64,000 nt of DNA from Beroe forskalii (taxonomy: Eukaryota > Ctenophora > Nuda > Beroida > Beroidae), in assembly GCA_011033025.1 (NCBI GenBank), contig WFMF01000342.1, positions 124,001-188,000 of the forward strand, read 5' to 3'. The position numbers and the translations under genes were made by a program. Below the pieces are notes generated by a model. That model had not been told where the DNA came from, did no database searches, and saw only the letters and a program-made list of their open reading frames with translations. Within the stretch, counting starts at the first letter, position 1. Each line of letters starts with the position of its first letter. This document shows, one piece after another, positions 1 through 11,563 of the stretch.

Positions 1-57
1 GTCTCCGTTTGATCAGTTTTTTGGTCGCCTAATTTTCCTCACTTACCAAACTTAATC

Positions 58-1096
58 ATGAAATACTGGATCAGATTAAAGCCCTGGAAAAGCTAACCAA
101 GGATCAGTCTAATGCTTTCAACATTGAAGTTGGTAAAGTTATCACTGAACTGAAGTCCAAACAAATCAATGCCTGTTCTGACCCAGTAAACCAGGAAAAT
201 GGGCCCACAGCTAACAAACCACCTGTTTATAAGTTTAACCCTAGTACTTGCAAGCCAATCAAAGATTATGGAGAAAACTTTCTAACTGAAACAAATCATA
301 CCCAAGTTTTTAACTTCCTGGAAAACTGCAAGGATTTTCAGACTATCACATCAGGAGGCAGTAGCAGAGATGTTGCGTATTATGGAGAGTTTAGGTATCG
401 GTATGGAGCTATTCAGCATGATGCTAATCCTGTACCCAAGGCTCTTGAACCTATCATGAAACAATTGTCAACAAAATACCCAAACACAGTTGTTAACTCT
501 TGCCTCATCACTAAATACAAGAATGGGTCCAATATTTGCCCAAGTCACAGTGATGATGAGGCTTTTTTATTGCCCCTTGCTCTGATATATTTACTCTATC
601 CATTGGCACAGAAAGACCTATGCTTTTCAAATCTTCCTCAGGGGATGAGCAGTCTATAAGTTTAGCTGACAATAGTCTCCTCTCTTTCTCACGGGCATCA
701 CAAAACTTTTGGAAACATGAGATACCAGAGAATGGATGCTCCACTACCAGGTACAGCATCACATTCAGACAGTTAGCACCTTATTATCTCAACTCAACAT
801 TGGTTGTTGGTGATTCCAACACTCAAAACCTCAAATTTGGTGCAGGTAGAAATACATTTGGGGTCTGGATGCCGGGTTGTAGGGTAAAGGCAGGGAAGAT
901 TGATGATATTCCCAAACCTGATGATTTGGATTATCCATATCGTAACCTGGTAGTACACTGTGGAATTAACGATATAAGGGACAGACATCATCTCCCCATT
1001 CCAGCATTAGCTGGAAAGCTAGAGCAGAAATGTTTGGCCCCTACAGTCCAAATTCCCAGATATGAGAATCTTTGTCAGCTCACTTCTTCCCACTAA
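58..1096 (+). pseudogene. LINE ORF1: AlkB-like oxygenase plus SGNH esterase-like domain, broken
   Basis: The reading frame is open from base 58 with a coiled-coil-like start, then an AlkB fold. A conserved tyrosine-rich strand lies at about 380-415. The metal-binding HxD triad start is in SHSDDE (His codon at 545), the second iron His is in WKHEIP (cat at 716) and the 2-oxoglutarate-binding arginines lie in RYSITFR (from about 749). AlkB enzymes are Fe(II)/2-oxoglutarate dioxygenases that remove alkyl groups from nucleic acids. From about 800 an SGNH hydrolase-like part follows, with block I GDS in VVGDSNTQ and block III in HCGINDIR. Esterase-type ORF1 proteins are known in CR1 elements. The frame is shifted inside a T run near 563 and again later, so no intact protein remains. 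The Dx2H block of the esterase was not found. Fusion to AlkB is the unusual part. Confidence 0.8.
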
Positions 1097-1553
1097 GGAC
1101 CCAGGTCTCAATTCAATTGTCTGTGAATTCAATAGGGAATTAGAAGCTTTGTGAGTAGGAATACTAATATGTATATGATCTCTCATGATCACAATCTTGC
1201 AAATAGCTCTGGCTTGCTGGCCCATGATCTGGGACGCCATTACCAGGATGGAGGAGCCAAGGTGTTTGATACTGTGCATCTAGGATCCAGAGGAATCTCA
1301 ATCTTTTGCTCCAATATCAAAAACAGTATTATCAAGAAGAAACCAGCCAATAAGTCTGATGATGTGAATGCTAGAAGTCATCATCCAGCCAACAGCAAAG
1401 CAGTTGACCAAAGCTCTCAGTACTGGAATCCTAATCCCAAATATAGACCTAGCAACCGCCCCCTTCCAGCCCATCCATACCCTTGGACTGGCAATCATCA
1501 AGAAAATTTTCCATCAGGACGCTCTCAAAACTTTGAAATGTATAATTTGAACA

Positions 1554-4500
1554 ATGGATACCAACCCTAACCTGGCTACTATGCGTGAACCATGTGAGAA
1601 CTGCTCTAAAGATATCTTCACTCATCAAAAAGTCTTGATGTGTTCATCTTGTAACAAAATTCTGCATCACAAATGTGGTAAACATATTTTTGAATATGAT
1701 CAAACTGTTGACCAGTGGTTTTGCTGTGACTGTCGAGCTATGAAGGTAGTCACATATTCCCCATTTAGTTCCATAAGCTATAATAAATATAGTCCTGATG
1801 ACCCTGAAGCTTATGCTGAGATCGAGAAAATAAAAAATTCTCTAAAAAATTGCCAGCATATGTCTAACAAACTGATAAATGCCAAAAACTTTGGTTTTGA
1901 TAAACGGCCTTTGGCCATTTTTTCTAATAATATTGATGGAATGGCACAAAATTTTGATACTGCACTTGCAAAATTATCCCTGCTTCGCAATAAATTTGAT
2001 ATTCTTGCAATTACTGAAACAAATATTAATGAGTCCCATAAAGACCTCTATAAAATCCCAGGATACAGCTCAATTTTTAGTTCTAAGTATCCTAATAAGC
2101 TTAAAGGAAGTGGAATAGGTATTTATTTCAATGAAATGTACAATGGAAACATTATTGATGAGCTAACTATGATAAGCCCTGATATCGAAACCCTTTTCCT
2201 AGAAATCTCATATAAAGGCATAAAATTTATCTTTGGTGTGGTATACAGGCCCCCAAGTGGCAATTTGAAAACTTTCATCAGCACATTGAAAAAGGTATTT
2301 AGTATGTCATCAAGCAAAGCAACAGATAACCATGCTCTTATATGTGGTGACTTTAATATCAACCTGCTCAAAATGACTGCAGCAAATCTAAATTTGAAAA
2401 TATATATTTTGGCAATTGTTTTATACCAACCATCTCTCTCTCTACCCATGAAAAACCTGGTTGTGAGCCATCTTGTATTGACAATATTTTTGTTTCCGAT
2501 ATTGACTATTTACTAGGTTCTGGCTTACTTACTGACATTAAAGTATCTCACCACTATCCAACAGTTTGTTTCTATGACATAATTGATGACAGTACTCAAA
2601 ATGATGATGATGCTGAAAACCCATCTTCAATACATTATGATTATTGTGAAACTCACATTTTAGAATTTAATGCTAAACTTACTCAGAAACTCTCCAGCAA
2701 TGAATTCAGTGCTGATGAGTCTGGTTTTTCTAAATTCATTGAATGCATAAACAACACAATAGATGAATGTTTCAAAGTAGATTCCCAAATGCTTCATAAA
2801 ACCTCGAAACGTAATCGAATAGAAAATCCTTGGATTACAAATGGTCTCATTAATTCAATAAACTATAAGAATTTTCTATATGAAAAATGGAAAAAAAGCA
2901 GAGACAAGAAAAATAAAATGGGTGATTCTGAACTCTATGATAAGTACAAGAATTACCGAAAGAAATTACGAATCTTAATAAATTCTGCTAAAAATAAATT
3001 CTATTCCAAGAAATTTGATAAGTGCCAAGGAAATAGCAAGAAAACATGGGAATTAATCAATGAACTTAGGGGGAAAAGCATAGCAAAATCTAAATGTTCT
3101 TTTCTTGTGAATGGAGATTTGGTGAAGGATAGAAGAATAATTGCTAATGAATTTAATAAATATTTTGCATCAGTTGCTCACAACCTAAATGAAAATGCTC
3201 TTAGACCTGAAAATCTTCCTATATCCCCCATACCTGACTTTTCGACTTATATTTAGCACAAGAGTTAATGACAGCCTGTTCTTTGAACCATGCTCCTCAT
3301 TGGAAATAGAACATATAATTAATGAGTTGGAAAATGGGAAGGCTAGTGATATACCTGTTAGAGTTCTTAAGAGTTGTAATTCAATTATTAATCCTCATCT
3401 AACAAAATTTTACAATAAATTCATTGATTTAGGTATATTTCCAAATATTCTAAAAGTTGGTCATATTACTCCTGTTTTTAAGAAAGACAATGCTCAATTA
3501 TTAAAGAATTATAGGCCTGTCTCAATGCTACCAAGCTTTGGAAAAATTTATGAGAAAATAATATACCCCGTTTATACAATTTTGTTATGTCCAAAAATAT
3601 TCTATATGAAAACCAATATGGATTTCGTAGTCACCATTCAACTTCTCATGCTGTGAACTACTCAATTGATAAGATAACAATAAACATTGAAAATAAAAAC
3701 CAGGTACTTGGCATATTTATAGATCTGAGTAAAGCTTTTGACACCATCTGTCATGATAAACTCTTAGTTAAACTTGAAAACTATGGTATCAGAGGCACAC
3801 CTCTGAATCTTCTGAGAAGCTATTTGACTAATAGGCAACAACTAACTAACTTTGATACTGTTAAATCTGATTTATTGCCAGTAATCTATGGTGTCCCTCA
3901 AGGATCTGTTCTTGGACCATTACTTTTTATTCTATATATAAATGACATTGTCAACTGCTCAAAGCTTGGACACTTTGTCATGTTTGCTGATGACACAAAT
4001 ATATTTGTAACTGGAAACTCTGAAGAAGATGCTTATCACAAAGCCAATGAAGTACTTAAACAAGTCAATTTGTATATGTTAAGCAATCAACTTCATATCA
4101 ACACTGAAAAGTGTGTTTATATGCACTTTAGACCAAAGCTTAATCACCATGAGCAAAAAACTTGTGCCAGAACTAAAGTTATAGGCAGCAGTGTTGAAAC
4201 TAATTACCTACAAATATGAATTAAGATACCAGAAAGTTATTATCAAAAGTGAGCAATAAATTATTATGCAGTTTAGAAAAGGTTAATGCTTATGTCAGCT
4301 TAAAACCACTTTCAAAAATATGCGCAATCATAACCATAAAGAATTAGCTATATAATTTATCTACTTCTACAGAATTGAGTCTAAATAAATAAGTTTTCAA
4401 TTTTGATTTGAATTCATTCACATTAGCTGCTGAAGAGATGTTAGCTGGGAGTCTATTGAAAATCCTTGGAGCAATATGAGAAAAACATCGTTTACCATAT

Positions 4501-5382
4501 TTAGAGTTCGAAAAGGGTGTAACAAGTCTAATAACATGTCCATGATGAGCATACTTAAACATATCCTGGATGTAAAAAGGGGCAGTTCCAATAATAGCCT
4601 TGTATGTCAGCAGTGCAATTTTGAATAAGGCACGATACCTAGGAATTATCATAGATGAGCAATTAAATTGGGAAAGCCATCTTGAATACTTAGAACAAAA
4701 ACTGAACAGCTCAATCATCACTATTAAAAGAATAAAGAAATTCATCCCACAAGAGCACTTTCGGAAACTCTATCATTCACTTTTTACCTCTCACCTAACC
4801 TATGGGATATCAGCATGGGGCTCTGTGTCCAACAGCAAACTGAAGTATGTATTCAGTATTCAAAAGAGGTGCATACGCCTACTTTTTGGGAAGAAATTAA
4901 ACTTTGATCATGCTGAGTATTATAAAACTTGTGCTCGAACTAGATCAATTGATGAACAACTAGCTCCTAAGGAATATAAAGTAGAACATACTAAGCCTCT
5001 TTTCACAGAATTAAAATTCTTGACTGTGCATAACCTACACAAATTATTCTTATTGAATGAAATTTTCAAAATTAAAAAGTATAGATATCCAATTCCTTTG
5101 TACACATTAGTCAAAAAATCACCGGAATCGATTAGGAATAGCCAAAGAAATAATATTGTTGTACCTAATTATAATCTAGAAACATCAAGACAACAATTTT
5201 TGTACTCTGGCTCTACTGTATGGAATAGGATCAACCATAAAACTGATCTACTTGATACCAACATGCTCTCTGACTTTTCAATATCATGTTGTGTTGCAAA
5301 AAATAAGTTCAAAAAAATTCTTCTCAATCAACAGTCTTCAGGACACACTTTGCTCTGGGAGAATCACAACCTTATTTTCTAA
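1554..5382 (+). pseudogene. LINE ORF2: PHD finger, endonuclease, reverse transcriptase, broken
   Basis: The ORF begins with a PHD-like zinc finger (CENC, CSSC, HHKC, then CCDC near 1590-1730). An exonuclease-endonuclease-phosphatase domain follows: ITETNIN near 2005, VVYRPPSG near 2240, CGDFN near 2345 and, in a second frame, the closing VSHH near 2550. The reverse transcriptase has GFRSHHST (about 3617), DLSKAFD (about 3725), GVPQGSVLGP (about 3890) and FADDTN (about 3985). After an antisense insertion at about 4210-4630 the frame resumes at YLGIIIDEQLNW and runs through the CR1-type tail with the TCART-like motif to the stop at 5380-5382. The frame changes near 2370 and again between 3190 and 3600, so this copy cannot make a full protein. 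The order and motifs fit the CR1/L2 clades. Confidence 0.9.
4210..4630 (-). mobile_element. Nested antisense 3' fragment of a second LINE
   Basis: On the minus strand from about 4630 to 4344 the translation gives a typical end of a LINE ORF2. Motifs include LLTYKAIIGTAPFYI, a conserved R-x-V-TPFSNSKYG segment, APRIFNRLP and FKSKLKTYLF. A stop and about 130 bp of 3' sequence follow. It sits exactly where the sense LINE should continue from its palm domain to the YLGIIID motif, and so interrupts that LINE. The bounds are inferred from where each LINE frame stops and resumes, and are good to about 20 bp. It is a 5'-truncated insertion from a different LINE family and is younger than its host. 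Confidence 0.75.
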
Positions 5383-6118
5383 CTTATTGAGTTTAATGAG
5401 CTACTTATCTCAAGGTTTCAAACAATTTTAATTAAAAACATGATAGCAAAATCTAAAGCAGTTCTCACGAAAACTGAACTAAATTCATATTATATTGCTC
5501 TGAATATGATACTTATCTTATTGACATTTTGGGCATATCCACTTATCTAGGTTATTAGGTATTTTAATTCAAAATGACCTCACTGTTAGTTGTTTTATTG
5601 GATTTCTGTTGTTAGTATTTTATATTTATGCATTTATTTAACTGACAACTTATTAGAATAACTTAAACTAATACCTAAATCATGATAAATTTTTCTTGAA
5701 TTTATTTAATGTTGTACCAAGGGTGGTACTCAAGTTCCCACAAGTATTTCCTGTAGCCGCAGCACAACTCAATTGCTCTTATCTTCTACAGTTTTATTTT
5801 GCTGCTTATTACTTTATTATGTTAATATTAATAATTGGTTAAGGTACTTCATATGCCATTGCTATCGTTTTAATATTATACCGTTTTAATGTATAAAAGG
5901 TAGATATTGTTTTTAATTAGCTTAATATTATATTATCTAGAATATTCTCAATTGATTTTTATATGTTCTAGTTTAAATTATTGAATATGTTCTATGCCTA
6001 TTGACAATGAAATCTGAATCATAATTGCTATAGCATTGAAAAGAATTGATATGTTAAGACTTTGGTGTAATGGCTACAAAATATAAATTACTTGTTTTAT
6101 TAAATTACTTGTTTTATT

Positions 6119-8040
6119 ATTGATAATGCATATTATTACCTATTGTGGTTTCTTGAATTCATTTTTGCATAACTTGCAGCTGATAATAATTGTCCATTAT
6201 AATAATATGTATTCACATTAATCGTGCATGATAGTCGTATATATAGCGCACCCGCGATGATATTGTTAAAGTTATTGAAGTGTGCATAATCTTACGTTTT
6301 TATTCGTCTCGTATACAAAACGTATATAAATTAACAATAACTGTATAAACAATGATTCGTATTTTAAGTCGGTAAACAATTAAAACAATGGAATAGACCA
6401 ATGATTTACTAATAAAGAACCACTATGTCCCAAGTATAAACCCCCTAGATTGTACACGAAATGTATGATGTATACCATGTATATACACTGCAGGTGCTAT
6501 GATAAACATTAAACAGTCCCTACGTAAGTAAGACACACCCATCCCCTGTGACCACTCTCCGTGCTCATGTGTACTGTGAAATCATCAAGCTCTCTATCTT
6601 TGCAATAGCAACAACAGAGGAGGCGTTGTTATTGGACCATATGAGTCGTGCGTTCATGTCTCGCCTCACATGCACTCGTCGTGTTTTTGACACTGACAAG
6701 CAATCTGACCTCTCACTGACAATTAACTGAGATTTGTTTGTCTAATGGAAGTTTGTTTCGTTTACGTACTGGCTGTTATTTTGTGGATCGTGGTACGGCG
6801 TTTTGATGACAACGCAAAGTTCTTTGTTGGACTTTGTTTTTGATTTTTCATTAAATTGTTTCGAATTGCCATGAAATATTTTGTTTTTGTGGCCTGTAAA
6901 TTTAGTTTAAACCGGAACAAAGTAAATTTTTTAGCGGTTTTTATTGTTCATTGTTTGTATTCATGTTGCAAAATTTTGTTGCAATTTGAAGTTTTTTCAG
7001 TCGCAATTTGTTACAATTTTGCAACTTGTGGTATAATTCGACTTGCAAACTTCCACTTCATGGCCACTTTTAAATTTCCCTGATTCTATTTTTGGATCAT
7101 TTTTAACAAATTCTAACCAAGAACTGAAGAAGTATATAAATCATTTCCATGCATTCGAAGATCTCAAGTTCAAATTGTACCTAACTGCCGTGTCAAAGTG
7201 GAGTTGATAAATCTGCGTCCAGTTATTAAACCATTCTACTTGCTAAGTACTAAAACGGAGCATCGACCTCCGACATTACCACAAATTGCAATTCATCGCA
7301 CTGTATACTGACCCTGGAAACCAGGCGATTTGACCTGCTCAATTCGCCATTTTAAAGCCTGATAATGACGTCACTCGCAGCCACCTAGTGCTCGTCCAGG
7401 ACTCAAAACATCTACACAAAGTGAAATTGTTCGCGGGGCGGCCTTGTCTTGGAATTATATGCTCATATTTTATCACGCGTTTTTAGTGCTGCTCGCTCTG
7501 ATATTTGGACTGAGTCTTCTGTTTTGATTTGCCGATTTTAGTTGAGTTAAATGATTTTTTACAGTCACTAACTCTGTTACTTAACCCGCTTGAACTTTTA
7601 CTTGTGAATGATTTGACCGTTATCGTAATAATGCTTTGTGTGTCTAAGATGGGATACGTTAAACTGCAAGTGGCCCCCGGGGTTCACAAACTTACTACAC
7701 CAACAACCTACACCCCAAGGAGCTCAACGTTGTGAGGTAACTGGGGTGGTAGCAGGAGAGGTAACTTTGCCAACTGGGGTGGTAAAGGATCCATTGATTC
7801 AAGTAAAACAATGAAACCATGAAACAATGAACATAATCCTCATTCATCAGCTAACTGCAGATATCTGATATAATGATAAATGATCAAAGTATCACGGATA
7901 GAAATGAGAATCATCACAGTGGCCATGTGATTACATGATATTTACCCGATCATTTCATGATTTACGAAATTGTAGTGCTTACATTCATAAATTGTACCTT
8001 TTGTCTATACCGTATATTATTTTTTCCCTCCCCAACGACT
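6119..8040. other. Left-arm non-coding sequence, counterpart of DNAJC7 intron 1
   Basis: This stretch is the reverse complement of about 38860-40775, which is intron 1 of DNAJC7. No exon is seen in either copy. A 60-codon open stretch (6548-6730 here, 40165-40347 in the other arm) differs by a single residue, which only reflects the recent duplication. Near 6980-7015 the left copy has about 32 bp that the right copy lacks, bounded by similar short T-rich direct repeats. Confidence 0.75.
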
Positions 8041-9380
8041 TTTTTGTCTTACAAAAGGCATTAAAGGGGGGGAAGAGACGGTTCGGGGGGATAAAGGACT
8101 GTGGGCTTGGTTGAACAACATGTAATTTAAAAGTCCCCGGAAAAGGGTTGTAAAAACGTCATGGGGAAAAAATAAAAAAGGGGCAAAACGCCCAAAAGTG
8201 GCAAAAACGTTAAAGGGGCCAAGTCCCCCAAAAATTTAATTTGCGCCAAAAAGCCCGCGCGGAGATAAAATTTTGAAATTTTTTGGGATGGTCAAATTGT
8301 GTCCGCAGTTATCAAAAAAATTTTAAGTGGTAATAAGGTGAGTCCTTTTTCCAAGGAGCTGTTCTTCAAAAGGCAAACAAAAAGTTTTCGAAAAATTAAA
8401 AAATTTTTTTTATCTTCAATCAATCAAGTGCGAAGGTTCTGCCCCCGCCTGAGCCCTTGAGCGAGGGGCCGGGTTTTTGACGGGGTAATAAATCAAACTG
8501 GACTGATGTCAATCTTTTAAACGTAAACCCCTTTTAATATTTAGCTTTTCAACCGGGGGCGGGGTTGGCAAGAGTTTTTTTGTCTTTTTGGGGGTTTTTT
8601 TCAAAACATTTATTTGGGGGCTAAATTTTAAAAAAATTTTTAAAAGGTGACCATTAAAAGGCTATCAAAGGGGTAAAAGATCATTAAGTTTTTTTGGGGT
8701 TTTTTAACACCCTTTGCGAAAAAAATTTTTTGCCCCTTTCCCACGGCTTTGGAATCGGGCGGGTTTAAAAAATGTTTTTAATCTTTTTCCAGTTTCAAAG
8801 GTTTCGTCTTTTTTTGGGATTTTATAAAACGACACCCAAGTCTTTTAAAGGTTTTTTCCCCAAAAGGGCCAAAAGAATGTTTGGCGCGGAACCTCCTCAT
8901 TTCGATTGATAAATCGTCTTGACCCGAAGATCAAAAAAACCCGTTTTTCCTTTTGCATCTTCATATCAATGCTTGGGGAAATCCAGTCAAAAAAACATAT
9001 TTTCACCGAATTTTCCCGGGCCACCCCTTTTGCTTTCGGAGAATGGAAAGGTTTTTTGGGGCCTTTGTGAGAAAAAGTCATTGTAAAATTTCACAAATAT
9101 GATTTTTTGTTTTAAAAGTCACACTAACGGGGGCTAAGTTTGTTTTCTGAAATTTATCATTCCCCGGCCCCTCGAAAGTTTAAAAATTTTCACAAACCTG
9201 TTTTTTTTCCAAAAAAAGGTTTAAAAACATCTTTGGTACCTTTTTTTGGAAACGAATGTTTTTGGGGAACGGTGCCGGCTTTTTTCCCGGTCGATTCCCC
9301 CTCATTGATAGAAAACCTGGCCCCAAAAGAAAAAAAACCCTGCCTATATTCACCGTGTCTTGAGAGTAGAACTTGCTGAA
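8040..9380. other. Homopolymer-distorted, probably low-quality sequence
   Basis: Runs of A, G, C and T of four to eight bases dominate this stretch, unlike any flanking DNA. Its first 500 bp clearly correspond to the clean right-arm sequence at about 38250-38880. For example, the GAGCTGTTC and GTGCGAAGGTTCTG words recur in the same order, but intervening bases are replaced by homopolymers and compressed. The GC-rich GCGCGC tract and the four 22-bp repeats of the right arm are collapsed here. This pattern looks like poor base calls or a weakly covered assembly gap fill rather than biology. Open frames within it should not be trusted. Confidence 0.75.
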
Positions 9381-9429
9381 GTTCTGGGCGAAGCGCTTGC
9401 TAGCCTTGCCACTTTTCGCATACAGCTTG

Positions 9430-9690
9430 ACTGTTGCTCAGCCGTGAAATGAAAATCAGCCTGACACCGGGAGCATTAAACACCAGGATGTCCAAGGTGC
9501 CAACCACCACCAATCGGTCGTTGGTCGTTTTTGATTTCAGTGCTATAGACATCAATAAAAAATCAAAAGCAAGTTCATTAAACTTAGCAAAATTTGATTT
9601 CAAAGGATTTTTCCCGATGCAAACTGTTCCGATACAAATTTCAAATGAAATGTGTTAGATATGTCATTGTCACGGATGGACAAGTTAGAA
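9430..9690 (-). mobile_element. SINE-like copy, minus orientation, tRNA-like head
   Basis: This is the reverse complement of the sequence at about 10058-10280, with a 350-bp spacer between the two. On the minus strand it starts with a degenerate tRNA-like head (a box A-like TTGGTGGTGG near 9510) and continues into a shared AT-rich body that ends near 9690. The pair faces each other tail to tail. The head is more decayed than in its partner. Confidence 0.5.
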
Positions 9691-10049
9691 TTTGAAGTCC
9701 TACTTCAAAAAGGAAATCTCCGGTCAGGGGAACGGACATTTTATCAAAAACTTTTCCTACGACACTTAACCGCATGATATGCTCAACTGTAGGTAATGTT
9801 CAGGGTCTCCGTAGGTTATGGTTAGGTCTGGGATTAGTGTTAAGGAGTTAAGGGGTTTGGGGTTAAGGATTGTGGTTGGAGCCAAAGGAGAGCAAGAGAT
9901 GAAATTTCGTGAGGTAAAACGCCTGATGTTATAAGTTGAGCCTCCTGGCCCCTGAAGGTTTCAGTTCATGAATATTGTAAAGGCAAAAATTCTGTATTCG
10001 TCGGCCGACTGAAAACAAAGAATTTTAATTCATGCCAGAGGTATCTTTT

Positions 10050-10420
10050 TGAGAGTAGGACTTCAAATTCTAGCTTCCCATCCGTGACAATGACATATCC
10101 TAACGCATTTCATTTGAAATTTGTATCGGAACTGATTTTGCATCGAAAATCCTTTGAAATCAAAATTTTGCTAAGTTTAATGAACTTGCTTTTGATTTTT
10201 ATTGATGTCTATAGTTTACTGAAATCAAAAAACGACCAACGACCGATTGGTGTAGTGGTTAGCACCTTGGACTTCAATCCTGATGACTCCAAGATCAACC
10301 CTGGTGAATCTTGTTTTAGTTTTCGATTTTCACATCCTGAACCAACCAGATCAAGAACAATATATAAAAATTATAGCAAAAATTTGCTAAATGATGACCT
10401 TCACCCTGTAAGGCCACCAA
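10050..10420 (+). mobile_element. SINE-like copy with tRNA-Gln-like segment
   Basis: At about 10240-10310 there is a tRNA-like segment. It has a box A match (TGGTGTAGTGG, consensus TRGYNNARNGG), GGTTAGCACC following it as in glutamine tRNAs, a TTGGACTTCAATCC anticodon-arm-like stretch and a box B-like GATCAACCC. It is not a functional tRNA, since the acceptor stem and T arm do not close. The shared AT-rich part (10058-10235) is inverted relative to 9465-9690. The likeliest reading is two copies of one tRNA-derived SINE family in opposite orientation. Confidence 0.5.
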
Positions 10421-10429
10421 TTTAAAAGT

Positions 10430-11563
10430 TCTACCTCAAAAAAGATACAGTTAATGAATATAGGCAAGGACTTTTGTTTCCTCGGCCAGTTGGAGTACCT
10501 ATGACTTTACTTATCATCAAATGAGCGGGAGAATCGACCAGGAAAAATGCTGAAAAAGAACTGTGACCCATGCTCCTCCACAAGTTTTATCTATATCCAA
10601 AAAGTTATCCAAAAAGTATGGGTGACCTGAAATGTATAACAAGTTTATATATATCAAGGCATTCCGTGGATACAAAATCTTCAGTTCGTCGATGGATCCA
10701 ATATTCAAGCATTGGCAAACATGCATGGTGGGCATCGGGCAACCATCGATAAATTGATCTATGAATTTATAAGAAGCAAAGCTCCGTCAGTTGGCCAGTC
10801 TCCAGTGTAGTGCTGACAATATTAAAGCATAAATATCATATATTAACATTGAATTTCAGCTTAATTGACCTAGTATCGTAACACAATGAAATATTCCAAA
10901 CTAACCTTTAATATCCCTGTATTCTCCAATAAAACTTGTCTAAGCAGTGTGCTGCTGAGCATGAAAGGGATTCGAGCTGATAATTACTATGCTCTCCCTA
11001 TTTTGATTTCTGGTATTACCTCTCGCAAGACGGGTTGATTGATATGATAGATGCAAAGGAAAATCGAAATGATTTTAGGTTGCGCTACAGAGCTGCTCGG
11101 CAAATTATCTACAATTTGAAGTCGCAACCTCATTCGATAAATTTATACCAATTTTACACCCGACTCGTGGTGTCGTTCCTATAGAAATCCATTATTTTGA
11201 AGATAGAGACTTGAAACCTTCGGGAATCGCTAGAGGATAAAAATTTGTACTTCAAGTTGATCTACATTTTGGATATCACGCTCCTGAGCTTTCACAATGA
11301 ACCGTGGGAAGACGCAATTAGAAAACTTTGTTTTCTGTCGCAGGCTGTAATTGAACATAACTCCTGACAGGAATAATGTATCTTAATGATCTTTTCACCC
11401 TAAACTTTGCATGATTGAGCTCTATTGAATGGTCACCTTCCAATATTCATTTTTCTAAAAGTTTAGCCCCTCAAATCGCGCGATGTTGTCGCCAAATTGG
11501 TGCGATCCCCAAAACTGCGCACAAACAACTAGCATGTAGCGCAACCTCGCGCATCGGGGTTGG
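10430..11563. other. No gene recognised; rest of the 3-kb left-arm insertion
   Basis: This is the remainder of the segment that has no counterpart in the right arm. Only short frames with no recognisable motif are present. At 11564 the sequence rejoins the duplicated arm (counterpart near 38247). Confidence 0.6.

Larger units (their letters stand above)
37..6118 (+). mobile_element. CR1-like LINE with AlkB and esterase domains
   Basis: A non-LTR retrotransposon about 6.1 kb long. In order it shows an ORF1 with AlkB-like and SGNH-like domains, an ORF2 with a PHD-type zinc finger, an apurinic-type endonuclease, a reverse transcriptase with the FADD motif and a CR1-type C-terminal region, then about 730 bp of non-coding 3' sequence. 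The 3' end is a 17-bp unit repeated twice (about 6085-6118), in keeping with the short 3' tandem repeats of the CR1/L2 group. The 5' end appears truncated, because ORF1 is already open at base 58. Its ends are fixed by comparison with the other duplication arm, where the site at 40776-40778 is empty. Several frame changes and a nested antisense LINE fragment make it inactive. Confidence 0.9.

Noticed and set aside
6548-6730. 60-codon frame conserved with 40165-40347
   Set aside because: Both copies lie in the two arms of a recent inverted duplication, so the match does not show selection. No motif or splice context was found.
10240-10310. Functional tRNA-Gln gene
   Set aside because: Box A and parts of the anticodon arm fit, but the acceptor and T stems do not pair, so a SINE head is more likely.
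10570-10752. Frame with a faint recombinase-like RRWIQ stretch
   Set aside because: Too short, no catalytic residues, no support from flanking sequence.
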